Both the position numbers and the translations under genes were made by a program. A stretch of DNA of 64,000 bases from contig NZ_FOLV01000019.1 of NCBI RefSeq assembly GCF_900112415.1, positions 1 through 64,000 on the forward strand, given 5' to 3'. The DNA comes from Bacillus sp. 491mf (lineage in GTDB: Bacteria; Bacillota; Bacilli; Bacillales; Bacillaceae_G). The notes below the pieces were generated by a model, which saw nothing but the letters and a program-made list of their open reading frames with translations, searched no databases and was not told the DNA's origin. Positions 10,729 through 23,387 of this stretch are shown piece after piece; the stretch's first letter is position 1, and each line of letters begins with the position of its first letter.

Positions 10729-12264
10729 ATGAAAAAGCGTGCATTAGTAAGTGTTTCAAATAAAGCTGGAGTTGTAGAGTTCGTAAAAGGATTACTTGAG
10801 CAAGGTATTGAGGTTATTTCAACAGGCGGAACAAAAAAATTACTAGAAGAAAACGGCTTACAAGTAATTGGTATTTCTGAAGTAACAGGTTTTCCGGAAA
10901 TTATGGACGGTCGTGTGAAAACATTACATCCAAACATTCACGGTGGACTTCTTGCTGTACGTGATAACGCAGTGCATATGTCCCAAATGAATGAACTTGG
11001 CATTCAGCCGATTGATTTTGTTGTTGTAAACTTATATCCATTTAAAGAAACAATTGCAAAGCCAGATGTGACATTTATTGATGCAATTGAAAATATTGAT
11101 ATCGGCGGCCCGACAATGATTCGATCTGCTGCGAAAAACCATGAGTTCGTAACAGTTATTGTGGATCCAACAGATTACAATGTTGTATTAGGAGAGTTAA
11201 AGGAAAGCGGAGAAGTTTTAAAAGAAACAAAACGTAAATTAGCAGCGAAAGTATTCCGCCATACAGCGGCATATGATGCATTAATCTCAAACTATTTAAC
11301 AGAGCAAACAGGAGAAGAGAGCCCTGAAACGTTAACGGTTACGTTTGAGAAAAAACAAGACTTACGTTACGGCGAAAATCCGCATCAAAAAGCAACATTT
11401 TATAAAGCGCCATTTGCAGCAGTTTCTTCTGTTGCTTATGCAAAACAACTACATGGAAAAGAATTATCTTATAACAATATCAATGACGCAGATGCAGCTC
11501 TTAGCATCGTGAAAGAATTTACAGAACCAGCAGTTGTAGCGATAAAACATATGAACCCGTGCGGCGTTGGTGTTGGTACGGATATTCATGAAGCATACAC
11601 ACGTGCTTACGAAGCGGATCCAGTATCAATTTTTGGCGGCATTATTGCGGCAAATCGTGAAATTGATAAAGCTACTGCAGAAAAACTGCATGAAATTTTC
11701 TTAGAGATCATTATTGCACCTTCTTTCTCAGAAGAAGCTTTAGAAGTGCTGCAAAGTAAGAAAAATTTACGTCTGTTAACTGTTGATATCGCGAAAGCAG
11801 AATCAGCAAGTAAAAAACTAACATCAGTACAAGGTGGTTTACTTGTACAAGAAGAAGATACATTATCATTAGATGAAGATGCAGTAACAATTCCGACAAA
11901 ACGTGAACCAACAGAGCAAGAATGGAACGATTTAAAACTAGCTTGGAAAGTTGTAAAACACGTAAAATCAAATGCAATTGTTCTAGCAAAAGATAATATG
12001 ACAATCGGTGTTGGTGCAGGGCAAATGAACCGCGTTGGCTCAGCGAAAATTGCCATTACACAAGCGGACGAGAAAGCACAAGGTAGCGCACTTGCATCTG
12101 ATGCATTCTTCCCAATGCCAGATACAGTAGAAGAAGCGGCTAAAGCTGGCATTACAGCAATCATTCAACCAGGCGGATCCATTCGTGATGAAGAATCCAT
12201 TCAAAAAGCAGACGAGTATGGCATTACGATGGTGTTCACTGGTGTACGTCATTTCAAACATTAA
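10729..12264 (+). CDS. purH: Bifunctional AICAR transformylase / IMP cyclohydrolase PurH
   Basis: PurH performs the last two steps to IMP. The 511-residue protein has an N-terminal cyclohydrolase (MGS-like) domain with STGGTKK and [14 protein letters not shown]. The C-terminal transformylase domain begins around residue 200 and contains the KH pair in [22 protein letters not shown] ribosome site stands before ATG 10729. Confidence 0.96.
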   Translation: MKKRALVSVSNKAGVVEFVKGLLEQGIEVISTGGTKKLLEENGLQVIGISEVTGFPEIMDGRVKTLHPNIHGGLLAVRDNAVHMSQMNELGIQPIDFVVVNLYPFKETIAKPDVTFIDAIENIDIGGPTMIRSAAKNHEFVTVIVDPTDYNVVLGELKESGEVLKETKRKLAAKVFRHTAAYDALISNYLTEQTGEESPETLTVTFEKKQDLRYGENPHQKATFYKAPFAAVSSVAYAKQLHGKELSYNNINDADAALSIVKEFTEPAVVAIKHMNPCGVGVGTDIHEAYTRAYEADPVSIFGGIIAANREIDKATAEKLHEIFLEIIIAPSFSEEALEVLQSKKNLRLLTVDIAKAESASKKLTSVQGGLLVQEEDTLSLDEDAVTIPTKREPTEQEWNDLKLAWKVVKHVKSNAIVLAKDNMTIGVGAGQMNRVGSAKIAITQADEKAQGSALASDAFFPMPDTVEEAAKAGITAIIQPGGSIRDEESIQKADEYGITMVFTGVRHFKH

Positions 12265-12280
12265 TTGAGAAAGAAAGGAG

Positions 12281-12320
12281 ATGACCAAAAGTCCACTTTT
12301 GGGTCATCTTCTTCTACTTT
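12281..12320 (+). terminator. Hairpin after purH
   Basis: ATGACCAAAAGT pairs with ACTTTTGGGTCAT (one bulged G), followed by CTTCTTCTACTTTT. It may reduce read-through into purD. Confidence 0.55.
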
Positions 12321-12323
12321 TGA

Positions 12324-12424
12324 ATAGGGTCCAGCTCGTGTCGAAGCGCCGGTATATGTTAAAAAACGGTCGATATATTGTGAAAGCCGCCGATAAATGC
12401 ACTATTTCCGCCGATATATCGCGA
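12324..12424 (+). repeat. CGCCGATATAT-type interspersed repeat, copy 1
   Basis: The segment begins CAGCTCGTGTCGAAGCGCC and holds several spaced variants of the word CGCCGATATAT. It is much richer in CG dinucleotides than the surroundings. Related copies are at 13758-13883 and, inverted, at 25415-25535. Confidence 0.7.
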
Positions 12425-12459
12425 GGGGACAGGATATTAACTTGAATAATGGAGGATGA

Positions 12460-13728
<1,269 letters not shown>

Positions 13729-13757
13729 AAGAGGATGTCCCAAAAAGTTTCATTTTT

Positions 13758-13883
13758 CGGTATGATTCAGCTCAGCGGATCGACTGATTGTATGTCGAAT
13801 ATCGTCGAGGGGTCTTTATATCGTGTCGAAGCGCCGATATATTGTGAAAAGCGCCGATATATTGCAAAGAACGGTCGATAACG
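13758..13883 (+). repeat. CGCCGATATAT-type interspersed repeat, copy 2
   Basis: Contains TATCGTGTCGAAGCGCCGA and at least two exact CGCCGATATATTG words. It is oriented as copy 1, so purD lies between two direct repeats. Its right edge abuts the permease remnant. Confidence 0.7.
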
Positions 13884-14207
13884 GGATTTTTAACATGGAT
13901 TGGAATCGCGATTTGTCATTATAGATTTCGTAAAGCATATGTGGCACAAGGGAGAGACTTAAATGAACTGAAATTTAAGGCGAAATGGTATCCGTTTGGC
14001 CCGCTGTTTACATTAGTATTATGCGTCATCGTTATTATTGGACAAGGAAGTGAATTAGTTTCTGGGGGTACGATTAACTGGTATGGACTGCTCGTATCTT
14101 ACATTAGTGTGCCAGTGTTTATTATTCTTTGGTTAGGTTATAAATTTATTAAAAAGACGAAGGTTGTTCCGCTACAAGAGTGTGACTTTAGTCGAGATGA
14201 TTTGTGA
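13884..14207 (+). pseudogene. Amino-acid permease, C-terminal remnant
   Basis: The open frame can be read back to about 13881 as GFLTWIGIAICHYRFRKAYVAQGRDLNELKFKAKWYPFGPL, written here from separate segments: GFLTWIGIAICHYRF, then RKAYVAQGRDLNELKF, then KAKWYPFGPL. This is the C-terminal third of APC-superfamily (LysP/GabP-type) permeases, with two or three remaining membrane segments. There is no start codon with a ribosome site, and everything upstream is repeat DNA, so the N-terminal two thirds is missing. Confidence 0.8.
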
Positions 14208-14226
14208 GATAAAGCTTAGAAAGGAA

Positions 14227-14271
14227 AAAGAGTCCTACTCATAAAAAGTTAGGACTCTTTCTCTTTTTTTA
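14227..14271. terminator. Bidirectional terminator
   Basis: AAAGAGTCCTA pairs with TAGGACTCTTT, with T-rich flanks on both strands. It ends the permease remnant on the plus strand and overlaps the stop of the minus-strand ribbon-helix-helix gene. Confidence 0.8.
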
Positions 14272-14413
14272 TTTTCCCTTTTTGCTTTGCCATCTCGCGA
14301 AGTAAATACTCAATATGAGCATTTACACTTCGAAATTCGTCGTTTGCCCATTTTTCAATAACTGCGTACAATTCGGGATCGATTCGTAGTGGAAAGCTTT
14401 TCTTTTTAGCCAT
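14249..14413 (-). CDS. Small ribbon-helix-helix (Arc-type) DNA-binding protein
   Basis: This 54-residue protein reads [19 protein letters not shown] onward. A short basic strand ([10 protein letters not shown]) is followed by helix [13 protein letters not shown] and the helix [18 protein letters not shown], which is the Arc/MetJ ribbon-helix-helix plan. It starts 14 bases after the stop of the SPFH gene and is probably co-transcribed with it. A role as regulator of its own operon through the palindrome at 15288-15319 is inferred, not shown. Confidence 0.75.
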   Translation of the reverse strand: MAKKKSFPLRIDPELYAVIEKWANDEFRSVNAHIEYLLREMAKQKGKIKKEKES

Positions 14414-14427
14414 GATTACCTACAACC

Positions 14428-15273
14428 TTAGTAGAGACTTCCTGTATTAATAACTGGTTGCGCCCCTTTATCGGAAACAATTGCAACTAGTAAGTTATTG
14501 ACCATATTTGCTTTTCTTTCGTCATCTAACTCAAGTACACCTTCTTCATCTAGCTTTTGAATCGAGTCTTTCGCCATTTGTACGGCACCTTCGACAATTT
14601 CTTTTCTTGCAGCTAATACTGCTTTTGCTTGTTGACGTTGAAGCATTGCATGGGCAATTTCTGTTGCATAAGCTAAGTGCGTTAAACGAGTTTCGATTAC
14701 TTCTACTCCTGCAATTTCTAAACGTGCTTCCAATTCCCGTTTTAATTCTTCGGAAATTTCTTCAGAGTTTCCACGCAGTGTAACGATGTTGTCATCTTGG
14801 AAATTATCATATGGATATTTCGTTGCCACGTGGCGAATGGCTGTTTCGCTTTGAATTTCCACGAAGGCATCATAATGTTCGACACCAAAGATTGCTTTTG
14901 CGGAATCAACGACCTTGTATACAACGACAGCTGCGATTTCAATTGGATTCCCCTCTACATCATTGACTTTTAATTTCTTACTATTAAAGTTTTCTACGCG
15001 TAGGGAAACGGTTTGACGAAATGCGAACGGAATTGTTAAAAACAGGCCATTTTCACGAATGGTTCCTAAATAGTTACCGAAAAATGTAATTACTTTTGCT
15101 TGGTTTGGCTGAACAATGCCAATGCCACTTGCGAGGATTGCTGCTAATAAAAAAGAGGGAATGCCAACAACAAATAGTTCATTAATAAGACTTAATAAAC
15201 CAACCCCAACTAAAACTAGAACTGCAAGTAGTCCTAAAAATCCATTGACATGAAATACTTGTTTTTCTTTCAT
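14428..15273 (-). CDS. SPFH/Band 7 (prohibitin-like) membrane protein
   Basis: The 281-residue protein has two N-terminal membrane segments (about residues 10-52) followed by an SPFH domain beginning GIGIVQPNQAKVITFFGNYLG. A C-terminal helical region has ARLEIAGVEVIETRLTHLAYA and an alanine/glutamine-rich stretch, as in stomatin/flotillin-like proteins. Such proteins scaffold membrane microdomains. A GAGGAGGCGAG ribosome site precedes ATG 15273. It pairs with a downstream ribbon-helix-helix gene. Confidence 0.88.
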   Translation of the reverse strand: MKEKQVFHVNGFLGLLAVLVLVGVGLLSLINELFVVGIPSFLLAAILASGIGIVQPNQAKVITFFGNYLGTIRENGLFLTIPFAFRQTVSLRVENFNSKKLKVNDVEGNPIEIAAVVVYKVVDSAKAIFGVEHYDAFVEIQSETAIRHVATKYPYDNFQDDNIVTLRGNSEEISEELKRELEARLEIAGVEVIETRLTHLAYATEIAHAMLQRQQAKAVLAARKEIVEGAVQMAKDSIQKLDEEGVLELDDERKANMVNNLLVAIVSDKGAQPVINTGSLY

Positions 15274-15287
15274 GATCTCGCCTCCTC

Positions 15288-15319
15288 TTGATATAAAAAT
15301 GATATCACTTTTATATCAA
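15288..15319. promoter_or_regulatory. 32-bp near-perfect palindrome in front of the SPFH gene
   Basis: Fifteen of 16 base pairs of the dyad match, centred on GATATC at 15301-15306. The word TGATAT occurs twice in each half. On the minus strand a TTGCCA and TATCAT pair (18-base spacing) would place the -10 inside the palindrome, so a bound protein should block transcription of the SPFH operon. Confidence 0.65.
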
Positions 15320-15403
15320 AGATGGCAATGGGATTTTGTTATAATTTTCGAAAAAAATAAAAATTACACAAATAGAACATTAGTTCTTATTTGTGGTAAA
15401 ATA

Positions 15404-15444
15404 AAAGAAAACTTAGCCGCCCACTGCAGCAGCTAAGTTTCTTT
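15404..15444 (-). terminator. Terminator of the DUF2892-type gene
   Basis: AAAGAAACTTAGC and GCTAAGTTTTCTTT (minus strand) form a 13-bp stem around a 15-base loop, followed by TATTTTACC. It is T-rich on both sides and may work in both directions. Confidence 0.65.
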
Positions 15445-15472
15445 GAGAGCATCTTGCATGTTGACAAATGAT

Positions 15473-15856
15473 TCAAAGCGGTTTGGACAGAAGAGCTTTT
15501 TCAAGCTCAGCCTCGATTTCCTTATCAGAAGCATCATAACTTCCATGGCTTGTCGCCTCACCTTTGTGAGAAGTATGAGGTGCTTCTTGTTTATTAGACT
15601 GTCCATTCTTCATAAAATCCATGCCTGGCATTTTTAAATTAGAGATGTTCATATATTTACTGAGCTTGCATGCTTCTACAATAGGACAGAAACGAATGAT
15701 GCCTTCTGCGATTCTCATTGCCCCAACCCAAAGCATAATTTTTGACCAAATACACCGTGGTTTTCTTACAAGCTTTGCAGTGCTGCAGCTAAGCAGAACA
15801 AAACCAATTGTAATGCGAATAAGAGCATTTATTATGCCGATGTTTTGCTTGACCAA
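15473..15856 (-). CDS. YgaP-type (DUF2892) small membrane protein with extended tail
   Basis: The protein begins VKQNIGIINALIRITIGFVL, the DUF2892 transmembrane hairpin also found at the end of YgaP rhodaneses, with a second membrane stretch near residues 38-58. The C-terminal half is hydrophilic with SHKGEATSHGS and a charged end. The TTG at 15856 is chosen because AAGGAG lies eight bases before it. The GTG nine bases upstream overlaps that Shine-Dalgarno and cannot be used well. Function is unknown. Confidence 0.75.
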   Translation of the reverse strand: MVKQNIGIINALIRITIGFVLLSCSTAKLVRKPRCIWSKIMLWVGAMRIAEGIIRFCPIVEACKLSKYMNISNLKMPGMDFMKNGQSNKQEAPHTSHKGEATSHGSYDASDKEIEAELEKALLSKPL

Positions 15857-15996
15857 GACATTCACTCCTTTTCATCAGCTTTGAAATAGATTATCCATTT
15901 CAAGAGTTATTTTTCCTTGGTTGCTTTTTCTATATACAATCCAACATTTGACGTAAAAAAGATGTTGCATGGAACGTGTGTCAGCACCTTATTTTT

Positions 15997-16005
15997 TGTT
16001 ATAAT
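15997..16005 (+). promoter_or_regulatory. Extended -10 promoter of pcrB-pcrA-ligA-camS
   Basis: TGTTATAAT is a full extended -10 element located 45 bases before the pcrB start. No good -35 is seen at the usual distance, which is tolerated by extended -10 promoters. Confidence 0.55.
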
Positions 16006-16049
16006 GAAAGAATGTGCAAAGACGATTAGAGAAAAGAAAGGGTGTTTTC

Positions 16050-16739
16050 ATGTACGAGATTTCACAGTGGAAACATGTATTTAAACTTGATCCGAATAAG
16101 GAGTTAAGTGATGAACATTTAGAGCTTATTTGTGAATCAGGAACGGACGCTGTTATTGTTGGCGGAAGTGACGGAGTTACAATTGATAATGTATTACAAA
16201 TGCTAGTAAGCATTCGTAGATATGCAGTTCCTTGTGTATTAGAAGTTTCAACGCTGGATTCGATTACACCAGGATTCGATTTTTATTACATCCCAAGTGT
16301 GTTAAATAGTCAAAAGGTAGAATGGGTAACAGGCCTTCACCATGCGGCATTGAAAGAATTTGGGGATATTATGAACTGGGATGAAATTTTCATGCAAGGA
16401 TATTGTGTGTTAAACCAAGAAGCGAAAGTAGCAAAGTTAACGGAAGCAAATTGTGAACTATCAGAAGACGATGTGATTGCATATGCGCGTATGGCGGATA
16501 AACTTCTTCATTTACCAATCTTCTATTTAGAATACAGCGGTACGTATGGAGATGCGCAGCTTGTAAGAAAAGTGAAAGCTGAGCTGCAAAGTGCAACATT
16601 ATATTATGGCGGCGGAATTGCAAATGCAGACCAAGCGAAGGAAATGGCACAATATGCGGATACAGTTGTCGTTGGAAATTTAGTTTATGAAGATATAAAG
16701 AAAGCTTTAGCAACAGTAAAAGCTGTAAAAGGAGAGTAG
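16050..16739 (+). CDS. pcrB: Heptaprenylglyceryl phosphate synthase PcrB
   Basis: PcrB transfers a heptaprenyl chain to glycerol-1-phosphate, the archaeal-like lipid step found in Bacillus. The 229-residue TIM-barrel protein has the family segments [19 protein letters not shown] and [15 protein letters not shown] 16050 follows GAAAGGGTG, and a longer frame starting at 16014 lacks a ribosome site. The stop touches the pcrA start directly. Confidence 0.94.
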   Translation: MYEISQWKHVFKLDPNKELSDEHLELICESGTDAVIVGGSDGVTIDNVLQMLVSIRRYAVPCVLEVSTLDSITPGFDFYYIPSVLNSQKVEWVTGLHHAALKEFGDIMNWDEIFMQGYCVLNQEAKVAKLTEANCELSEDDVIAYARMADKLLHLPIFYLEYSGTYGDAQLVRKVKAELQSATLYYGGGIANADQAKEMAQYADTVVVGNLVYEDIKKALATVKAVKGE

Positions 16740-18980
16740 GTGACCGAATACATGAGTAAAACAGAAAAATTATTAACAGGATTAAATCCGCAGCAACAAA
16801 AAGCTGTGCAAGCAACGTCTGGTCCATTGTTACTTATGGCGGGAGCAGGTAGTGGTAAGACGCGTGTGTTAACGCACCGCATTGCTTATTTACTTGGCGA
16901 AAAAGGTGTTGCACCGTGGAATATACTTGCGATTACGTTTACAAATAAAGCGGCGCGTGAAATGCGTGAGCGTATTGATAAACTTGTTGGTCCTGAAGCA
17001 GAGGATATTTGGATTTCAACCTTCCACTCTATGTGTGTGCGTATTTTACGACGAGATATTGATCGCATTGGTATTAATCGTAACTTTACGATTTTAGATG
17101 CAAGTGATCAATTAACAGTTGTGAAAAAAATTATGAAAGAGCGCAACATTGATCCGAAGAAATTTGAACCGCGTTCTATTCTTGCGGGAATTAGCAATGC
17201 GAAAAATGAATTGTTATCTCCAGAAAAATATGCGAAAAAAATTACAATTGCAGATCCATATGAAAAGCTGACGAGCGATGTATATACAGAATACCAAAAG
17301 CGTCTTCTTAAAAATAATGCACTTGATTTTGATGATTTAATTATGACGACTATTCAATTATTTGAACGTGTGCCAGAAGTGCTTGAGTTTTATCAGCGTA
17401 AATTCCAATATATTCATGTTGATGAGTATCAAGATACAAACCGTGCTCAGTACATTCTTGTTAATCAATTAGCAGCACGTTTTAAAAATCTTTGTGTAGT
17501 TGGTGACTCGGATCAATCGATTTATCGTTGGCGCGGAGCGGATATTTCAAATATCTTGTCATTTGAAAAGGATTATGACAATGCACAGGTTATTTTATTA
17601 GAACAAAACTACCGTTCATCAAAAAATATTTTACATGCGGCGAATGCGGTTATTGAAAATAATGCAAATCGTAAACCGAAGAAGTTATGGACGGATAATC
17701 AAGTGGGAAGTAAAATTTCTTATTACCGCGCTGCAACTGAAAAAGATGAAGCATTTTTTATTGCGAAAAAGATTCGTGATGAAATTCAAATGGGAAATCG
17801 AAAGTATACAGATTTTGCAGTACTATATCGTACGAATGCCCAGTCCCGTATGGTCGAGGAGATTTTCTTGAAATCAAATATTCCATACAAAATCGTTGGC
17901 GGTATTAAGTTCTATGACCGCAAAGAGATTAAAGATATGTTGGCGTATTTGCGTTTAATTGCAAACCCGGACGATGAAATTAGCTTTGCACGTATTATTA
18001 ATGTGCCAAAACGTGGTGTCGGAGCAACATCTATTGATAAAATTATTAATTATGGTGTGCAAAATGGTCTTTCATTAACAGCTGTATTAGACGAAATTGA
18101 GCATGTCGGTGTAAGTGCAAAAATTGCAAAGACAGTAGCAGAATTTGCAAAACAGCTTCATAATTGGGTAAACATGCAAGAATATTTATCGGTAACAGAA
18201 CTTGTAGAAGAAGTGCTAGAAAAAACAGGTTACCGTGATGCGCTGAAAAATGAACGTACGTTAGAATCAGAGGGTCGTTTAGAAAACTTAGATGAATTTT
18301 TATCTGTTACACAAACGTTTGAATCACAAAGTGAAGACAAGAGTCTTGTTGCGTTCTTAACCGATTTAGCACTTGTTGCTGACATTGATCGTGTAGATGA
18401 AGATCCAACTGCTGGTGAAGAAGTCATTTTAATGACGATGCACTCTGCAAAAGGATTAGAATTCCCTGTCGTTTTCATTTTGGGATTAGAAGAAGGGATT
18501 TTCCCGCATAATCGTTCTTTAATGGAAGAGGATGAAATGCAAGAAGAACGTCGTTTAGCCTATGTAGGGATCACTCGTGCCGAAGAAGAGCTGTACGTAA
18601 CGAATGCTCAAATGCGAACGATATTTGGTAGAACGAGCATGAATAAAGAATCACGCTTCATCTCGGAAATTCCTGAGGAGCTTATTGAAATACTTCATGA
18701 AGTAAAACCAAAGCGCGAAACTTTTAGTGCAAAATCTAAGCCTACAACTCCAACAACAGTTCGTGCCCGTTCAGCGGTTATTCGTCCAGCTACGAAAACA
18801 ACAGGCGGTGAGCAAATTGGCTGGTCAGTTGGCGATAAAGCATCCCATCAAAAATGGGGGATTGGCACTGTTGTGAGTGTGAAAGGTGAAGGCGATGGAA
18901 AAGAATTAGACATCGCGTTCCCAAGTCCAATTGGCATTAAACGATTAATGGCTAAATTTGCGCCAGTGACGAAAGTGTAA
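16740..18980 (+). CDS. pcrA: ATP-dependent DNA helicase PcrA (UvrD/Rep family)
   Basis: PcrA is the essential SF1 3'-5' helicase of Gram-positive bacteria, acting in rolling-circle plasmid replication, repair and RecA removal. The 746-residue protein has Walker A AGAGSGKT at 34-41, Walker [34 protein letters not shown] and [12 protein letters not shown] in order. The C-terminal tail resembles a Tudor-like RNA-polymerase-binding domain ([17 protein letters not shown]). A GTG at 16740 follows AAAGGAG closely; an in-frame ATG at 16752 is an alternative. Confidence 0.96.
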   Translation: MTEYMSKTEKLLTGLNPQQQKAVQATSGPLLLMAGAGSGKTRVLTHRIAYLLGEKGVAPWNILAITFTNKAAREMRERIDKLVGPEAEDIWISTFHSMCVRILRRDIDRIGINRNFTILDASDQLTVVKKIMKERNIDPKKFEPRSILAGISNAKNELLSPEKYAKKITIADPYEKLTSDVYTEYQKRLLKNNALDFDDLIMTTIQLFERVPEVLEFYQRKFQYIHVDEYQDTNRAQYILVNQLAARFKNLCVVGDSDQSIYRWRGADISNILSFEKDYDNAQVILLEQNYRSSKNILHAANAVIENNANRKPKKLWTDNQVGSKISYYRAATEKDEAFFIAKKIRDEIQMGNRKYTDFAVLYRTNAQSRMVEEIFLKSNIPYKIVGGIKFYDRKEIKDMLAYLRLIANPDDEISFARIINVPKRGVGATSIDKIINYGVQNGLSLTAVLDEIEHVGVSAKIAKTVAEFAKQLHNWVNMQEYLSVTELVEEVLEKTGYRDALKNERTLESEGRLENLDEFLSVTQTFESQSEDKSLVAFLTDLALVADIDRVDEDPTAGEEVILMTMHSAKGLEFPVVFILGLEEGIFPHNRSLMEEDEMQEERRLAYVGITRAEEELYVTNAQMRTIFGRTSMNKESRFISEIPEELIEILHEVKPKRETFSAKSKPTTPTTVRARSAVIRPATKTTGGEQIGWSVGDKASHQKWGIGTVVSVKGEGDGKELDIAFPSPIGIKRLMAKFAPVTKV

Positions 18981-21005
<2,025 letters not shown>

Positions 21006-21021
21006 GAGGTGCAAAGTTACC

Positions 21022-22197
21022 ATGAAAAAAGTGATATTAGCAGCGTTAAGCCTTGGATTACTTCTTAGTGGATGTAGTATAGGGCCAAAAAAAGAACAAA
21101 AAATTGTAGAAAAAGGGAATTCGAAAGATAAATCAATTATTTCGAAATACTCGATTTCTGATGATTATTATAAAACGGCAGTTCCATTTGAAAAAGGATC
21201 GGCACGAGGGTTAGCTGTGAAAGGACTAAATAGCCGTTTAGATGTTGATGAATTTGAAACAGGATTAATGCGCATTGCGCAAGAATCATATAGTACGAAA
21301 GATTATATATTTCAAGGTGGAAAGTATTTAGATAAAGATACGATACAAGCATTGATTGAGAGAAAACGTACACCTGAGCAGCAAAGTAATTTAGAAAAAG
21401 TGTTGAAGAAGAGGTTACCGAATGGTTTAAATCCAGAACTACCACCAGGAGAACCGGAAACACTAGAAGCAAGAAATCAAAAGAGTCCAATGTATTTATC
21501 GCAAATTTTAGAACAAGATTACTTGAAAATAAAAGATGAGAATCAAGCAGAATTAGGCGGAATTGTTATTGGTCTTGCGATGAATTCCGTTCATTATTTT
21601 ACAGAACAACACGGCTATCCGCGTGAACAAAAAATTGATGATAAAACATTGCTAGAAGAAGGGAAAAAAATGGCGCAAGAAATCCTGCCACTTCTACGCA
21701 AGAAAGATGAATTGAAAAATGTTCCAATTACTTTTGCAATCTACAAGCAGGAATCGAAATCTTCACTTGTACCAGGTTCTTTCTTATCGTATTCAAAAGT
21801 TGATAAAGGCAGCGATAAAGTAGACGATTGGAAAGCGTTAGACGAAAAGTATTATTTATTCCCTTCTAATGACGCAGAAACGAATTATCGTGATGATGCA
21901 ACAAATGTAAAGAACTTCAATGCGAAAATAGCGGAGTATTTTACAGGTGATTATACTGCAGTTGTAGGCAGAGGATTTTATAAAGACGGTCAATTAAAAG
22001 AATTGAAGCTTGAAATTCCAGTTCAGTTTAGTGGAAAGGCAGAGGTCATTGGATTTACACAATACGTAACTGGGGCCGTTATGGATTTCCCTAATTATAT
22101 TAAAGTACAAGTTACAATTAAATCTGTAGACCGTCCAGAAGCAATTATTATTCGCGACGTGAAACAAGATAAGCCATTTGTTCAAGTGTTAGATTAA
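21022..22197 (+). CDS. camS: CamS family sex-pheromone-type lipoprotein
   Basis: The 391-residue product has a lipoprotein signal MKKVILAALSLGLLLSGC with the modified cysteine at residue 18. The rest matches the CamS / cAD1 pheromone precursor family. In enterococci and staphylococci the cleaved signal peptide of this family is a plasmid-conjugation pheromone; the role of the mature lipoprotein is unknown. ATG 21022 follows AAGAGGTG; a longer frame beginning inside ligA is rejected. It is the last gene of the pcrB operon before a terminator. Confidence 0.92.
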   Translation: MKKVILAALSLGLLLSGCSIGPKKEQKIVEKGNSKDKSIISKYSISDDYYKTAVPFEKGSARGLAVKGLNSRLDVDEFETGLMRIAQESYSTKDYIFQGGKYLDKDTIQALIERKRTPEQQSNLEKVLKKRLPNGLNPELPPGEPETLEARNQKSPMYLSQILEQDYLKIKDENQAELGGIVIGLAMNSVHYFTEQHGYPREQKIDDKTLLEEGKKMAQEILPLLRKKDELKNVPITFAIYKQESKSSLVPGSFLSYSKVDKGSDKVDDWKALDEKYYLFPSNDAETNYRDDATNVKNFNAKIAEYFTGDYTAVVGRGFYKDGQLKELKLEIPVQFSGKAEVIGFTQYVTGAVMDFPNYIKVQVTIKSVDRPEAIIIRDVKQDKPFVQVLD

Positions 22198-22198
22198 G

Positions 22199-22233
22199 AA
22201 AAGTCGTTCCTTTTATGAGGAACGGCTTTTTGT
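22199..22233 (+). terminator. Terminator after camS
   Basis: AAAGTCGTTCC pairs with GGAACGGCTTT (one G-U pair) around a short loop and is followed by a T run. Confidence 0.85.
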
Positions 22234-22247
22234 CTATAAATCCATTG

Positions 22248-22383
22248 TATATAAGTCACTGCTATGTAAAACATAACGTGATTTGCGCTCGCTTTTTAAA
22301 CATGGCATGTGGCAGAAAATAGGCCCTAACCGCTTCTATACATGGCCAGCCGCTCTCGCCCACCTAAAAGAAAGGTGTTTTTA
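22248..22383 (-). repeat. bcr1-like interspersed repeat, inverted copy
   Basis: Read on the minus strand it starts AAAAACACCTTTCTTTTAGG, continues with GGGCGAGAGCGGCTGGCC, TAGAAGCGGTTAGGGCC and TTCTGCCACATGCC, and ends near GCAGTGACTTATATA. The same ordered words recur at 25001, 25188, 34659, 40024, 41740 and 47172. It resembles the bcr1 repeats of the B. cereus group; the name is from memory of that family. Confidence 0.75.
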
Positions 22384-22404
22384 TTATTTGTATAGTGAAA
22401 ATTT

Positions 22405-22413
22405 TGTTATAAT
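22405..22413 (+). promoter_or_regulatory. Extended -10 promoter of the TauE-type gene
   Basis: TGTTATAAT lies 44 bases before the start codon and about 20 bases beyond the repeat edge. Confidence 0.5.
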
Positions 22414-22456
22414 TTTTAATGTTGTTATATAAAAAGGGGATCGAGGGAAAGTACAG

Positions 22457-23227
22457 ATGGAAGATTTAAGTTTGCAGGTCATTATACTACTTATTGCTTT
22501 TGGTTTTTTAGCATCATTTATTGATTCTATTGTTGGAGGAGGCGGCTTAATTTCGCTTCCGGCACTTATGTTTATAGGTTTACCGCCAGCTTCAGCAATC
22601 GCAACAAATAAGTTGGCGGCAACAATGGGTTCATTTACGAGTACAATGTATTTTATTCGTTCTAAAAAAGTAGATTTTCGCATTGTAGGGAAACTCATTC
22701 CATTCACAATCGTTGGGGCAGTTGCAGGTGCATTTGTTGTAAAGTTCATTCCACCGGATGTGATGCGTCCTCTTGTATTAGTTTTACTCGTATTAATTGC
22801 TATTTATATTATTGTAAAAAAAGATTGGGGTAGTGTATCTACTTATAAAAAAATGACGAAGGGAAAAACATTTTTATTTTATCTAGTCATTTTGATTATT
22901 GGATTTTATGATGGTTTTTTTGGACCAGGCACAGGTTCATTTTTAATTTTTGCATTTTTATTAATTGGTTTGGATTTTATCCGCGCGGCTGCCGCAGGTC
23001 GAATTTTAAATTTTGTTAGCAATATTGTATCGTTGATTACATTTTTATTTTTAGGTGCAATTCAATTTAAATATGGCTTAATTATGGGTGTATCTATGGT
23101 TGCAGGTGCATATTTCGGTTCGAGATTTGCTGTTGAAAAGGGTGTAGGATATGTGCGTATTTTATTTTTGGCAGTAACAATTTTATTAATTGGAAAGAAT
23201 TTTTGGGAATATATCCATATTTCATAA
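22457..23227 (+). CDS. TSUP family (TauE/SafE, YfcA-type) membrane exporter
   Basis: The 256-residue polytopic protein has the family's twofold pattern. The first half carries ASFIDSIVGGGGLISLPAL and NKLAATMGS. The second half has GFYDGFFGPGTGSFLIF, the characteristic glycine-rich repeat. Members export sulfite, sulfoacetate or related anions; the substrate here is unknown. The start has a GAGGGAAAG ribosome site, and a palindromic terminator follows. Confidence 0.85.
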   Translation: MEDLSLQVIILLIAFGFLASFIDSIVGGGGLISLPALMFIGLPPASAIATNKLAATMGSFTSTMYFIRSKKVDFRIVGKLIPFTIVGAVAGAFVVKFIPPDVMRPLVLVLLVLIAIYIIVKKDWGSVSTYKKMTKGKTFLFYLVILIIGFYDGFFGPGTGSFLIFAFLLIGLDFIRAAAAGRILNFVSNIVSLITFLFLGAIQFKYGLIMGVSMVAGAYFGSRFAVEKGVGYVRILFLAVTILLIGKNFWEYIHIS

Positions 23228-23258
23228 CATGATGCATATGCATCATGTTGTTTTTTTA
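23226..23258 (+). terminator. Terminator of the TauE-type gene
   Basis: A perfect 24-base palindrome (arms AACATGATGCAT / ATGCATCATGTT) is followed by G and seven T. Confidence 0.9.
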
Positions 23259-23310
23259 TTTATTATATTTAAAAAATTTTTTAATTTTAAAAATATAAGT
23301 CTAAGAATAT

Positions 23311-23339
23311 TTGAACAAATCGAAATTATCGTGTAGAAT
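23311..23339 (+). promoter_or_regulatory. Sigma-A promoter of rocA
   Basis: TTGAAC at 23311-23316 and TAGAAT at 23334-23339 are separated by 17 bases. Confidence 0.65.
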
Positions 23340-23352
23340 AATATTGTATTTA

Positions 23353-23367
23353 ATGTAAACGTTTTTT
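23353..23367 (+). promoter_or_regulatory. cre-like site (CcpA) downstream of the rocA promoter
   Basis: ATGTAAACGTTTTTT agrees with 13 of 15 positions of the catabolite-response consensus WTGNAARCGNWWWCA. It begins about 7 bases after the expected transcription start, a usual place for CcpA repression. Confidence 0.45.
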
Positions 23368-23387
23368 TCTAAGGGGAGGCTAAAATA

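Noticed and set aside
16014-16049. Longer PcrB start 36 bases upstream
   Set aside because: There is no ribosome site, and it would begin only about 9 bases after the -10 box; the start at 16050 has GAAAGGG before it and matches the family.
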